Of a stretch of 46,819 nt of DNA, positions 34,256 through 43,354 are shown piece after piece. The DNA is from Fibrobacterota bacterium (GTDB lineage: Bacteria > Fibrobacterota > Chitinivibrionia > Chitinivibrionales > Chitinispirillaceae): assembly GCA_023436145.1 (NCBI GenBank), contig JAEZKP010000022.1:1-46819 (forward strand), in the 5' to 3' direction. Position 1 is the stretch's first letter; each line of letters begins with the position of its first letter. The notes beneath the pieces are model-generated. The model worked only from the letters and a program-made list of their open reading frames with translations, was not told the origin of the DNA and made no database searches. The position numbers were made by a program, and so were the translations under genes.

Positions 34256-34801
34256 ATGGAAGATCTGGATTCTGTAACACTAAAAAAAGCAATTAACGGT
34301 GATAATAAAGCCTTTAAAGCACTTTATGATCATTATGCTCCGTTTGTGTGGAGATTGCTTTTCAGAATGACTGGTGAACAACAAAAGGCTAAGGAGCTTT
34401 TACAGGATACTTTTATCAGGGTTCATGGTGGGCTGCGTAAATTTAAAGGGGATTCCTCTTTTTCCACCTGGATCTACCGGATCGCCCATAATTCTGTTTT
34501 GATGAATTACAGACAGAACCAGAAATCTAAGTTTTGTGATCCTTTTGAAGATCAGGTAGCATCCTGTTCGCAACCCGATCAATATATTAATAAGGAAATG
34601 GTGACCAGAGTTCTTTCAGAACTTTCTATAGAAGATCGTTTTCTGCTTGTCGCCAGGGAAATTGACGGATTATCCTTCGAGGAAATCGCTCAGATCTGTG
34701 GTACTTCTGCCGGGGCTCTGAGAACCCGTCTGCACCGGTTAAAAGAAGCGATCAGAAGCAGGTTTTCTGAATCACCTTTTGGAAAGGAAGCTGTTGCATG
34801 A
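34256..34801 (+). CDS. ECF-type RNA polymerase sigma factor
   Basis: A 181-residue group 4 sigma factor. Region 2 (~10-90) includes FKALYDHYAPFVWRLLFRMTG, AKELLQDTFIRVHGGL and FSTWIYRIAHNSVLMNYR. Region 4 (~120-172) includes LLVAREIDGLSFEEIAQICG and SAGALRTRLHRLKEAIR. AGGAG precedes the ATG. Its stop overlaps the start of the next gene (ATGA), so the downstream one-helix membrane protein is probably its anti-sigma factor. The third gene is a Spy/CnrX-like periplasmic protein, giving a metal- or envelope-stress arrangement like CnrH-CnrY-CnrX. Target promoters are not visible. Confidence 0.93.
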   Translation: MEDLDSVTLKKAINGDNKAFKALYDHYAPFVWRLLFRMTGEQQKAKELLQDTFIRVHGGLRKFKGDSSFSTWIYRIAHNSVLMNYRQNQKSKFCDPFEDQVASCSQPDQYINKEMVTRVLSELSIEDRFLLVAREIDGLSFEEIAQICGTSAGALRTRLHRLKEAIRSRFSESPFGKEAVA

Positions 34802-35094
34802 ATCGTGAAGAACTCTTTTTTAGTGAGCTGGAATCCTGTCCGGGATTGCCGGAAGGACAATATGATATTATCTGTAAAAAGATCAGGCGCAAGACAGCTA
34901 TAAGAAGATTTGAGATTTCAGGAACTGTCAGTGCTGTGCTTATTACTGCTTTGCTGATCAGCTCAAATTTGTGGCGACCGGAGAAAAAGACCATTCAACC
35001 GGAGCTGGCTGCTGAAATACAGATAATTCAGGAGTATCTCAATGGTGAAGATCTTGAGGCTCAAATTCAAACTTATGCTTATTTTGAGGAATGA
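34798..35094 (+). CDS. Single-pass membrane protein, putative anti-sigma factor
   Basis: A 98-residue protein with a basic cytoplasmic N-terminus (residues 1-40), one transmembrane helix (~42-58, GTVSAVLITALLISSNL) and an acidic periplasmic tail (~60-98). It has no anti-sigma zinc motif (H-x3-C-x2-C). Its size and layout match small CnrY-type anti-sigma factors, which bind the sigma factor through the N-terminal segment. Its ATG overlaps the sigma stop by four bases (ATGA). The assignment is inferred from operon position and topology, not sequence identity. Confidence 0.7.
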   Translation: MNREELFFSELESCPGLPEGQYDIICKKIRRKTAIRRFEISGTVSAVLITALLISSNLWRPEKKTIQPELAAEIQIIQEYLNGEDLEAQIQTYAYFEE

Positions 35095-35126
35095 TTATCG
35101 TTTTATTTTTTTTGAAGGGAGTTTTT

Positions 35127-35657
35127 ATGAATGTATCTGTAATTGTCAAAACACTCTGCACCGCTGCAATGCTTATGGTACCGGTGGTCTCTTTCGCGCA
35201 AACCGAAGGAAAATCATGTGCTAAACAGAATCACATGTGGTCCGAACTGGGATTGACTGAAGAGCAGAAGGTGAAGCTCAAGGAACTGCACATGGAGATT
35301 AAAGCTGCCAGAGGTAAAAATTTTGAAAATGCCCGCAATATCCGTATGAAAATCAGGGATGAGTTGATAAAAGAAAATCCTTCAGCTGCCCAGCTCGATG
35401 CATACGCTTCTGAATTGGGAGAGATTCACAAGGAAATAGCAAAGCAGCATAATGATCATCTGCTGAAAGTTAAAACAGTGCTCAGCGCAGAACAGTTTTC
35501 AAAGATTGTCAACAAAGAAACAGACGGATTCGGGAAATTCTGTATGAAAAAGGATAAATGCAGGTCACATGATGCTGGATGTAAAAAAGAGGGTATGGAA
35601 AACAGGAAACAATGCAAAAACCATGATTCTTCAAAAAAACAGCCGCAGATTCAATAA
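35127..35657 (+). CDS. Spy/CpxP/CnrX-like periplasmic metal-sensing-type protein
   Basis: A 176-residue exported protein. Residues 1-25 form a signal peptide ending VVSFAQ. The mature part has the helical hairpin pattern of the LTxxQ/heavy-metal-resistance group: LGLTEEQKVKLKELHMEI, IRMKIRDELIKENPSAAQ, EIHKEIAKQHNDHLLKVKTV, LSAEQFSKI. The C-terminal ~40 residues are rich in Cys, His, Lys and Met (FCMKKDKC, SHDAGC, KQCKNHD), a probable metal-binding tail. GAAGGGAG lies before ATG 35127; the frame is open from 35091, overlapping the previous gene. By analogy with CnrX it could relay metal levels to the anti-sigma protein. Confidence 0.8.
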   Translation: MNVSVIVKTLCTAAMLMVPVVSFAQTEGKSCAKQNHMWSELGLTEEQKVKLKELHMEIKAARGKNFENARNIRMKIRDELIKENPSAAQLDAYASELGEIHKEIAKQHNDHLLKVKTVLSAEQFSKIVNKETDGFGKFCMKKDKCRSHDAGCKKEGMENRKQCKNHDSSKKQPQIQ

Positions 35658-35674
35658 GTCTCCCTGCAGTTTTT

Positions 35675-35704
35675 AAAAGGTAAGCTAAGGCTTACCTTTT
35701 TTTT
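35675..35704. terminator. Strong bidirectional terminator
   Basis: A perfect 11-bp stem, aaaaggtaagc (35675-35685) and gcttacctttt (35690-35700), with a 4-base loop and T runs on both strands. It lies between the convergent Spy-like and fibro-slime genes and overlaps the last bases of the latter. Confidence 0.9.
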
Positions 35705-38630
35705 AGCGTTTTATACCCGATTTGACACTGTGCTTGAATACCGCTCCATTGGCTAACTTACCCTGAATCATGAAAAGGTAACTGCCAGTTCCTACAATCC
35801 GCTGGTTATCATTTTTCCCATCCCAGATTATTCCATAAGTGTAGATGGAATTAGGATTGGCTCTTATAAGCTTAAGATCACGCCGGATAACGTTTCCTAC
35901 CGCATCGTATGCGATTACTCTTCCGTATGATGCTTTCGGATTAAGTGAGTCTTTCGGGTTAAGAGGAACTAGTGGAACCTCGGTCTGTATGGAAATCAGT
36001 GTAACAGATGGATTCTCAAGGTCCTTAAATATATTACGGTAGAAATCTATGATGTTCTGAGGCAGTCTTTCGGTTATATTGTCCTTACCAGGAGTAAACG
36101 GATTCGGCAAAATTACAGTTATCCTTTTTGGAACACTGGTTACCAGAATCGTATCCGGAATCAGGTCATCCTGGGAAACGATGATATTAGCCTGGTGGCT
36201 GGAGCTTTTTCTTTCATTGAAAACTGTGGTCGTAAATCCGTGATCCGGAGATACACTGGCTACATCACTGTTTTTGCTCTTCCAGTTTGCTTTATCTGCA
36301 TATCTGATAAAGTTCCCGTACTGATCCAGCACTACTGCGTAAATCCGGGAAGAATTATCATTTTCTGTAAACCTCAGGGTATCAAACGGCTGGGGGTTAG
36401 TCAATTTAAGAGTGTCTTTTAGAATCTCAAGACGGTGTGGCTTGTCAGGCACCACAATAATATCTAAATTTTTATGAGATGGTGGACGGTTTTTGGAAGT
36501 CGTATCTGCAAACTCGGCTCTCAAAGTGTATGTACCGGTTTTTGTACTCTGAAAAGTGGTGGTGTTTCCTTCACGTGGATCAAGACTGGCATCTGAACTG
36601 CCGGAGCTTAACTTCCATTTGATGTCCTGATCGAAATGTGACATCCAGACCTCATTGGTATCGAAAATATGCCCATAGATGGTGAATGGCTTCCCTGCTG
36701 TAACGGTGACAGTTCCTTTAAGTTCTGAAAGATTTGAGGGGTCTCCCGGCTTATCATACAATCGGATGGTATAGGGATCAGGGGCTTTTCTGGTATGAAG
36801 AATTACTTTTGCCCTGGATTTATTGTCCGGGTATTCGGGGTCGGTAAAAGTAGCTCTTATAGTTACATACTTATCGAATTCTGAAGAAGTAAAAATGGTA
36901 AATGAATCTGTAGTGGGTTGAAGTTTTCCGACATCGGCAGGATCAGCTGTCCAGACTAACTTTTTGTCAAATTCTGGAAAATGTACACCAGCCGTATCAT
37001 AAACACGTCCAAAAACAGTATCAGAAACATCAATTTCCAGGGTGTCATATTCATCAAGTTCAGAACTGAGGTCATCACGATCACTGTATAATCTGACCAG
37101 GTATTGTTTTGGTGGAGGTGCTGATTTGATAAATAATGTGATACTGCAGGAAATATTTTCATCTGCATTTAAGGGTTTTTTCATTCTGGCGGTCAATACC
37201 ACCTGTGAATTCGCTTTATTCGAAGTGAAAATGGTCTGATCTCCTTTGGTGGAGCTGAGAGTCCCCAGATTATCCGGATTGATCTCCCATTGGAGTTGAC
37301 TGTCATATTCGTACAACCAGTTACCATTTTTATCGAATACATGTCCATAAACCGGATAGGGTTGTTTGTATCCGGCCGAATCAAAAGAGCCTAAGGGAGT
37401 TAAAATGGAAATATCTCCAGGCTGGTTGTATAGCTTTATAGCGTAATCTTGCTCTCCGGTTGCTGAACGTATATAGAAAACGATACTTTTTTCAGATTTA
37501 CTGCCTTTTTCAGGATCAGTGAAACGGGCTGTGACAGTCACCTGAGTATTGGCTTTTTTTGCCGTAAACACAGTTGCAGAGCCTTTGGTGCTGCTTAGTG
37601 AACCATCATCTGAGGATATCTCCCAGCTGATCAGGCTGTCGTATTCCTCTCTCCACTGCTCAAGGCTATCTATAATATGGCCATAGAGTGGGATAGACAT
37701 ACCAGCAGTAATGGAATCAGAAGAACCAAGCGGCATATTATCTGCGGTATTTGGTTTGCCCGGTTTACCATAAATATAGAGATTTGATGGAGGTGCAAAG
37801 ATATTGGAGGTGATCCATAAATGTGATTCTTTTGAATGGCGTTCGGCATAAAAAACATCAAGGGTATATGTTTTTCCGACCTGAAGTCCATCAATATCAT
37901 CCAGAACTATAGAATCAACGGTGGCTTCATGAATCCCACCTAGATCAAGTGCAAGTTTGTTGTTGATAAAAACCCAGACATCATCATCACCATTGAAGTG
38001 AAACACTAAGCCTTCCCTCATCACAAACTTCCAGTTTAACTCCATGGTAAAAGAGTAGTTTACGTTTCCTGTAGCATTACTATCCTGGCAATGATAATTC
38101 CACTCATTGCCAAAACCACGGTTATCCAGAGGGAAAAAATCATCATCTCTGAACTGGTACATCCCATTTGGTTGGAGGTCCAATCTTAGTGAATCATAGA
38201 TTACAAAATTGATAAAGGAGGTATCGTGATCTACTGTACCGAGACCCTCATAAGTTACTTCCGCTTCAAATTCATTAAAATCGTTCAAACCGGGAATAGT
38301 CTTGCTTTTATGTGGAGCCCTGGGAGAATAAAGTGGAACTGACTTGTCCCCTGGTTTGAAAGGTCTGAACCATTTTTTAATGTAATGGTTCAAATAAGGA
38401 GAATTGCCCGGCACCGGCTTACGGTCTGCATCAAGCGTCGAAGCAACCATTCCTTTGCGAACAGCTCCGGTATGTGGAGCTTCAAATTCGGGGTTGCTTC
38501 GATCGGAGTGAAAGTCATAATAAGTGACTTTCACCCAGATAGTCTGGGGCAGTTCCTGCGAAAATGTGTTAGAAAAAAAAGAAAGTGTAGCTGCCAGCAG
38601 CACACCGAATCCGGTTATAAAACGGTTCAT
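35703..38630 (-). CDS. Secreted fibro-slime domain protein with Ig-like repeats
   Basis: A 975-residue exported protein. A signal peptide (residues 1-25) is followed by a fibro-slime domain (~30-280) with the diagnostic VFHFNGDDDVWVFINNKLA, LDLGGIHEA and YTLDVFYAERH. Next come about five ~110-residue Ig-like repeats, each opening with a phrase such as YxIKLYNQPGD and containing YGHxFD and FTSxKA; the fifth is divergent (RLEILKD...VVLDQYGNF). The last ~120 residues (NPFTPGKDN; GIIWDGKNDNQRIVGTGSYLFMI) are a FlgD-like sorting or Ig domain. Such proteins are cell-surface factors in Fibrobacterota, possibly for adhesion or polysaccharide contact. It is monocistronic. Confidence 0.9.
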   Translation of the reverse strand: MNRFITGFGVLLAATLSFFSNTFSQELPQTIWVKVTYYDFHSDRSNPEFEAPHTGAVRKGMVASTLDADRKPVPGNSPYLNHYIKKWFRPFKPGDKSVPLYSPRAPHKSKTIPGLNDFNEFEAEVTYEGLGTVDHDTSFINFVIYDSLRLDLQPNGMYQFRDDDFFPLDNRGFGNEWNYHCQDSNATGNVNYSFTMELNWKFVMREGLVFHFNGDDDVWVFINNKLALDLGGIHEATVDSIVLDDIDGLQVGKTYTLDVFYAERHSKESHLWITSNIFAPPSNLYIYGKPGKPNTADNMPLGSSDSITAGMSIPLYGHIIDSLEQWREEYDSLISWEISSDDGSLSSTKGSATVFTAKKANTQVTVTARFTDPEKGSKSEKSIVFYIRSATGEQDYAIKLYNQPGDISILTPLGSFDSAGYKQPYPVYGHVFDKNGNWLYEYDSQLQWEINPDNLGTLSSTKGDQTIFTSNKANSQVVLTARMKKPLNADENISCSITLFIKSAPPPKQYLVRLYSDRDDLSSELDEYDTLEIDVSDTVFGRVYDTAGVHFPEFDKKLVWTADPADVGKLQPTTDSFTIFTSSEFDKYVTIRATFTDPEYPDNKSRAKVILHTRKAPDPYTIRLYDKPGDPSNLSELKGTVTVTAGKPFTIYGHIFDTNEVWMSHFDQDIKWKLSSGSSDASLDPREGNTTTFQSTKTGTYTLRAEFADTTSKNRPPSHKNLDIIVVPDKPHRLEILKDTLKLTNPQPFDTLRFTENDNSSRIYAVVLDQYGNFIRYADKANWKSKNSDVASVSPDHGFTTTVFNERKSSSHQANIIVSQDDLIPDTILVTSVPKRITVILPNPFTPGKDNITERLPQNIIDFYRNIFKDLENPSVTLISIQTEVPLVPLNPKDSLNPKASYGRVIAYDAVGNVIRRDLKLIRANPNSIYTYGIIWDGKNDNQRIVGTGSYLFMIQGKLANGAVFKHSVKSGIKR

Positions 38631-38764
38631 TTTTCTCTCCCGGGGTACTTAATCTGAATTTTTGGACAGCACAATTTGATTCCGGATCAGTAAATAGATG
38701 GAAATAACGAGTGCACTTGCCCATTTAGTATTAAGCAGCGGTGCCAAGGTTCACAACAATTTTA

Positions 38765-39658
38765 TTAAGCACGAGGATGTGCCTGTTTATAGATCTTGAG
38801 CAGGTGTTCTTTAGAAATATGAGTATAAATTTGAGTGGTGGTAAGTGATGCATGCCCCAGAAGTTCTTTAACGGCTCTGATATCTGCTCCCTCATCCAAC
38901 AGGTGAGTAGCGAATGAGTGACGCAATACATGCGGGCTCCGTTTTTTCTGACTGCTCACTAAAGATAGTTTCCGCTGAATAATCCTTTCCAGCTGCCGAC
39001 GTGAGAGCCTTTCTCCCTCCTTGTTGATAAACAGAGGCGAATCAGTAGAGAGAGATAATTTACGCATTTGCAGGTAACGGTTCATTACCTCGATCGCCAC
39101 TGATGTCAAAGGTACGATACGCTCTTTGCGCCCCTTGCCTAAAACCCTTATCATCTGTTGCTTTTTGTTGACCGAACCAATGTTGAGAGCATGGAGTTCG
39201 GATAACCGGATACCACTTCCATAAAAAAATTCCAGGATAGCATGATTTCGATACTCCTCCTCATCACCATTTTCAGGAACCTGGAGCTGCCTGGTTTGAT
39301 TTTTAGTCAGAAAGACGGGAAGAGGTTTATCAAGTTTCGGGGTGGCGATGACCTTTGTGGGGTTTATGTGAATGAGATTTTTTCGGAGGCAGAATTTGGA
39401 AAAACTCTTCAATGCTGCAATCTTGCGGGCTACCGACCTGGGTTTCATTCCATCATTACTCAACTTAAAAGTGAAAGCTCTCAGGGCAGCTTTTTTAAGT
39501 GCTTCTTCAAGCGATGAAGAGATTTTTTTATCTTCCAGAAAACTCACAAACTGATATAGATCCTGTTTATATGCAGCTATGGTGTGATCAGAGAAATTCT
39601 TCTCTTTCTTGAGATACTTCAGGAAATCTTCTACAATGTTCACAATATCTTCAGACAT
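38765..39658 (-). CDS. Tyrosine site-specific recombinase (XerC/XerD-like)
   Basis: A 297-residue chromosome-dimer-resolution type recombinase. The N-terminal SAM-like core-binding domain is residues ~5-95 (SDHTIAAYKQDLYQF). Catalytic residues are all present: R151 (YGSGIRLSEL), K175 (VLGKGRKERIV), H243 and R246 (SPHVLRHSFATHLL), H269 (LLGHASLTTTQIYTH) and nucleophile Y278. Length and the absence of any integrase-type extension or flanking att-like repeats favour a housekeeping Xer protein over a mobile-element integrase. Whether it is XerC or XerD cannot be told. Confidence 0.93.
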   Translation of the reverse strand: MSEDIVNIVEDFLKYLKKEKNFSDHTIAAYKQDLYQFVSFLEDKKISSSLEEALKKAALRAFTFKLSNDGMKPRSVARKIAALKSFSKFCLRKNLIHINPTKVIATPKLDKPLPVFLTKNQTRQLQVPENGDEEEYRNHAILEFFYGSGIRLSELHALNIGSVNKKQQMIRVLGKGRKERIVPLTSVAIEVMNRYLQMRKLSLSTDSPLFINKEGERLSRRQLERIIQRKLSLVSSQKKRSPHVLRHSFATHLLDEGADIRAVKELLGHASLTTTQIYTHISKEHLLKIYKQAHPRA

Positions 39659-39717
39659 TTGAATCTCTTTTTAAAAAAGAAAGGGGGGAATTACATCTAA
39701 CTATTTGCCTCAGTCAC

Positions 39718-39748
39718 TTGTTACATTTCCCTTAAAATAAACTATATT
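39718..39748 (+). promoter_or_regulatory. Possible sigma70-type promoter for rmlA
   Basis: TTGTTA (39718-39723) or TTACAT (39721-39726) could act as -35, with TATATT (39743-39748) as -10, spaced 19 or 16 bp. It lies 29 bp before the rmlA ATG; AAGGAGAT is the ribosome site. A weak prediction. Confidence 0.3.
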
Positions 39749-39776
39749 TATTTTTTTTCGAATCAAAGGAGATAGA

Positions 39777-40670
39777 ATGGTGAAAGGTATTATTCTTGCC
39801 GGTGGTTCCGGAACAAGGTTGTATCCGGTGACAATAGCTGTCAGTAAACAGTTGATGCCTATTTATGACAAACCAATGATCTATTATCCATTATCAATTC
39901 TTATGCTTGCTGGAATCCAGGATATTTTAATTATTACTACTCCGGAGGATGCTTTAAGTTTCCAGAAATTATTGGGAGATGGTTCACAATGGGGGGTACA
40001 ACTCTCCTATGCCGTGCAACCCCGACCAGAAGGTCTGGCCCAGGCTTTTATTATAGGAAAAGAATTTATCGGTAAAGAGAGAGTAGCTCTGATCCTGGGA
40101 GATAACATTTTCTGGGGTCATGGACTGCCGCAATGTCTGTCACAAGCCATTAATAATACTGATGGGGCCACTGTATTTGCTTACCGGGTAAATGATCCTC
40201 ATCGTTATGGTGTTGTGGAATTTGACAGTTCGGGTAAGGCAATAACCCTGGAGGAAAAACCAGCTCAACCCAGATCAAATTATGCTGTCACCGGGTTATA
40301 CTTCTACGATGAATTTGTAGCTGAATATGCTTCGTCCTTAAAACCTTCCCAAAGAGGAGAACTGGAGATCACTGATCTTAACCAAATATATTTAAGCCAT
40401 AATAAACTCAACACGGTCATTCTTGGCAGAGGTGTTGCCTGGCTTGACACCGGAACACATGAGGCTATGCTTCAGGCATCTGAATTTGTAGAGACAATTC
40501 AGTCCCGTCAGGGTTTGAAGGTGTGTTGTCCTGAGGAGATTGCTTATCGCAACGGTTATATTTCTGCTGAAAAGCTTCTTGAACTCTCAAAACCGATGCA
40601 AAAAAACAATTATGGAAAATATCTGAGAGATTTGGTATTTAAACCGGAAGTTGTAGATGGAAATTATTAA
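39777..40670 (+). CDS. rmlA: Glucose-1-phosphate thymidylyltransferase
   Basis: A 297-residue nucleotidyltransferase making dTDP-glucose from dTTP and glucose-1-phosphate, first step of dTDP-rhamnose and related sugar pathways. GIILAGGSGTRLYPVTIAVSKQLMPIYDKP is present in its usual place (quoted in parts: GGSGTRLYP, SKQLMPIYDKP), followed by AQPRPEGLAQAFIIG, LILGDNIFWGHGL, RYGVVEFD, LEEKPAQPRSNYAVTGLYFYD and AWLDTGTHEAML. Length is standard. It overlaps rmlC by 14 bp. rmlB and rmlD are not in the window. Confidence 0.96.
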   Translation: MVKGIILAGGSGTRLYPVTIAVSKQLMPIYDKPMIYYPLSILMLAGIQDILIITTPEDALSFQKLLGDGSQWGVQLSYAVQPRPEGLAQAFIIGKEFIGKERVALILGDNIFWGHGLPQCLSQAINNTDGATVFAYRVNDPHRYGVVEFDSSGKAITLEEKPAQPRSNYAVTGLYFYDEFVAEYASSLKPSQRGELEITDLNQIYLSHNKLNTVILGRGVAWLDTGTHEAMLQASEFVETIQSRQGLKVCCPEEIAYRNGYISAEKLLELSKPMQKNNYGKYLRDLVFKPEVVDGNY

Positions 40671-41202
40671 AAGTGATATCGAAGGTCTGGTGTTGATTAA
40701 GCCGGATGTTTTTGAAGATAATCGTGGTTTCTTTCTGGAATCTTATTCCAGGAAAAAATTCCAGGAAGCAGGTATCGATTGTCTTTTTATACAGGACAAT
40801 CATTCCAGATCTGAACAGAAAGGGGTGGTGCGCGGGTTGCATTTTCAGAAACCGCCCTTTGCTCAGAGTAAACTTGTAAGAGTCACCCGGGGCGCAATTT
40901 TTGATGTGGCTGTCGATCTGCGCAAAAATTCAGCCACATTTGGTGCGTGGAGAGGATATGAATTGACTGAGAAGAACTACCTGATGCTTTTTGTCCCTCA
41001 AGGGTTTGCACATGGATTTTGCACACTTTGTCCGGGAACAGAAGTACAGTATAAAGTAGACAATCTGTATGCTCCGCAATATGATAGTGGGATCAGATGG
41101 AATGATCCCACCCTGGAGATAAAATGGCCGGTGACGGATGCCATTCTTTCTAGTAAAGATTTGCAGCTTCCATTCTTCAGTGAGATGGAATCCCCATTCT
41201 AG
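40657..41202 (+). CDS. rmlC: dTDP-4-dehydrorhamnose 3,5-epimerase
   Basis: A 181-residue cupin epimerase acting on dTDP-4-keto-6-deoxyglucose. Motifs: FEDNRGFFLESYSRKKF near the start, VVRGLHFQKPPFAQSKLVRV (catalytic His ~64), GAIFDVAVDLRKNSATFG, FVPQGFAHGFCTL and YDSGIRWNDP. It overlaps rmlA by 14 bp, so the two are co-translated. Together they need an RmlB from elsewhere in the genome. Confidence 0.95.
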   Translation: MEIIKSDIEGLVLIKPDVFEDNRGFFLESYSRKKFQEAGIDCLFIQDNHSRSEQKGVVRGLHFQKPPFAQSKLVRVTRGAIFDVAVDLRKNSATFGAWRGYELTEKNYLMLFVPQGFAHGFCTLCPGTEVQYKVDNLYAPQYDSGIRWNDPTLEIKWPVTDAILSSKDLQLPFFSEMESPF

Positions 41203-41204
41203 AC

Positions 41205-41253
41205 CCCAGGGTAGGAAATCCTGGGTAAAGGAAGGGAAGCCCCCTTCGGGGCT
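41205..41253. terminator. Tandem hairpins between rmlC and ftsH
   Basis: Hairpin one: cccagg (41205-41210) with cctggg (41220-41225). Hairpin two: agcccc (41238-41243) with ggggct (41248-41253) around the stable loop cttc. They lie between convergent genes. No T-tract follows directly, so they may be factor-assisted. Confidence 0.5.
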
Positions 41254-41293
41254 AGGGGAAATCAAGTGCAATACTTCCATTTATAGGAGCTCA

Positions 41294-43213
41294 TTAGGCA
41301 GTTTTATTTTCTGGAAAATTCTGGCTGCTGTAGCCAAGAATCCGGTCGATGTCGCTGTTTTCCAGTGTTTCCTGTTGCAGTAAAGCGGTAGCCAGAGTGT
41401 CTAGTTTGTCCCGGTTATAGGTCAATAGATCCATTGCACGTTTTTCCTGCTCAAGGATTATTTTTCGAACCTCTTCATCGATAATGCGGGCAGTCACTTC
41501 ACTGAAATCTTTGTTTTGAGAGAGTTCCCGGCCTAAAAACGGATGCTCTTCTCCCTGATTGAAGGTAGTAGGTCCCAGTTTTTCACTCATGCCCCATTGA
41601 CATACCATTTTACGGGCCAGATTGGTAATCTGTTTGAGATCCTCTGCGGCTCCATTGGTCATTTCGTTAAAGATCAACTTTTCTGATGCTCTTCCACCCA
41701 GTGCAACTGCGATACGGGCCAGCAGGTATTTTCTGGTGAAATTATGTCGGTCCATATCCGGAATCTGCTCAGTAGCCCCTAAAGCTCTTCCCCGGGCTAT
41801 AATGGTCACTTTCTGGATCGGATCGGTTTCCGGAAGTAGTTTGGCTACCAGAGCATGCCCAGCTTCATGATAAGCTACCACTTCCTGCTCTTTTGCCTCC
41901 AGTTTATCTTCACGTTCAGCTCCCAGAAGAATCTTATCCTGGGCTTCTTCAAAATCGTGGATATCCACAATGTTTTTATTTTTACGGCCCGCCAGAAGTG
42001 CAGCTTCATTTACCAGGTTTCTTAAATCGGCGCCAGAGAAGCCAACCGTACGGGCAGCAATATTTTCAAGCTGTACCGAGTCGTCTGTAGGCACATTGCG
42101 TGCATGAATCTTAAGGATTTCGATTCTGGCATTTTTTTGAGGGAGGTCAAGAGTGATCTGTCGGTCAAAACGCCCCGGTCTGGTAAGTGCGGGATCAAGT
42201 ACATCAGGCCGGTTGGTGGCAGCGATCACTACCACTGATTCATGCGGCTCAAAACCATCCATTTCTGTGAGAATCTGGTTTAAAGTCTGCTCGCGCTCGT
42301 CATGACTGCCCCCCAGACCCGTACCTCTTACTCTACCTACAGAATCCAATTCATCTATGAAGATTATTGCAGGCGACTCTTTCTTGGCAATCTCAAACAT
42401 GTCCCTGACCCTTGATGCACCCACTCCGACAAACATCTCTATAAATTCTGAACCACTGGTACTGAAAAAAGGAACTCCAGCTTCACCTGCAGTCGCCCTG
42501 GCTAAAAGTGTTTTGCCTGTACCCGGGGGCCCCATCAATAACACTCCTTTGGGAATCGTGGCTCCCAACCGGGCAAATCGGGCCGGATCTTTTAGGTACT
42601 CCACTATCTCCTGAAGATCCTTTTTTGCATTGGAGAGGCCGGCAACATTCTGATATCTGGTTGCACACATCTCCTTGCGAAACCGCTTTGCCCTGGATTT
42701 ACCGATCCCAAAAATGGAAGTACCAGGCATTCCCTTCATCTGACTGGATAACTTTTTGCCCGCGTAAAGGAAATATCCCAAAAGAAGAAGCCACGGGAAC
42801 AATAGCCCCAGCATATTAAACCACCATACTGAGCCCTCATTGTCTTCAGCTCTAATAAGGACCTGGTTTGAATCCAACATACCCATAAGCGCTGGGTCTT
42901 CCAGATTGGGCATAATAGTTGTAAAGTTCTGATAAGTTATGGAATCGGCCAGATTGCTCTGAATACCAGCCTGGCGGTATCCATCCTTGAATTTACCCTG
43001 GATATGGGTACCCCTGAAAAAAACCTCGGCAACATTTCCACTTTTAAGTTGCTCTTTGAAAACCGAATAGGCTATTTCTACCGGCCTGGCCGGGTTAATT
43101 GAACTCAAAAAATAGGAAAGAAGAACCGTGAGAATTACTCCCCATAAAAGAAGTCGCCAGATCGAAATTTTGGGTTCGGCTGTTTTCGGGCGCTCAGGGA
43201 TATCTTTTGACAT
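41294..43213 (-). CDS. ftsH: ATP-dependent zinc metalloprotease FtsH
   Basis: A 639-residue membrane AAA+ protease that extracts and degrades unstable or damaged membrane proteins. Two helices (~17-36 and ~131-151) flank a periplasmic domain. The AAA module has GPPGTGKT (~228-235), IIFIDELDSVG (Walker B) and RPGRFDRQI (SRH), the protease has VAYHEAGHALV (~447-457) and the third zinc ligand in GAAEDLKQI. ATG 43213 has GGGG eight bases upstream and gives usual length; the frame is open to 43270 without a good ribosome site. It is divergent from a small gene at 43355. Confidence 0.95.
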   Translation of the reverse strand: MSKDIPERPKTAEPKISIWRLLLWGVILTVLLSYFLSSINPARPVEIAYSVFKEQLKSGNVAEVFFRGTHIQGKFKDGYRQAGIQSNLADSITYQNFTTIMPNLEDPALMGMLDSNQVLIRAEDNEGSVWWFNMLGLLFPWLLLLGYFLYAGKKLSSQMKGMPGTSIFGIGKSRAKRFRKEMCATRYQNVAGLSNAKKDLQEIVEYLKDPARFARLGATIPKGVLLMGPPGTGKTLLARATAGEAGVPFFSTSGSEFIEMFVGVGASRVRDMFEIAKKESPAIIFIDELDSVGRVRGTGLGGSHDEREQTLNQILTEMDGFEPHESVVVIAATNRPDVLDPALTRPGRFDRQITLDLPQKNARIEILKIHARNVPTDDSVQLENIAARTVGFSGADLRNLVNEAALLAGRKNKNIVDIHDFEEAQDKILLGAEREDKLEAKEQEVVAYHEAGHALVAKLLPETDPIQKVTIIARGRALGATEQIPDMDRHNFTRKYLLARIAVALGGRASEKLIFNEMTNGAAEDLKQITNLARKMVCQWGMSEKLGPTTFNQGEEHPFLGRELSQNKDFSEVTARIIDEEVRKIILEQEKRAMDLLTYNRDKLDTLATALLQQETLENSDIDRILGYSSQNFPENKTA

Positions 43214-43354
43214 GTCTTTGCCCCTTAAAAATTGGTTTTTATCTGCCAAATATTTCAGAGCAAAAGACATTCCGGAATGAGACGGGTATATTGGTGGAGC
43301 TAAAGTTGCTAAGTACTATTACCTGTTATACACTCTATTCCCAGGAGCTCTTCT

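Noticed and set aside
38765..39658. Tyrosine recombinase considered as a mobile-element integrase
   Set aside because: Length and motifs match housekeeping Xer proteins, no direct repeats, tRNA or cargo genes lie beside it.
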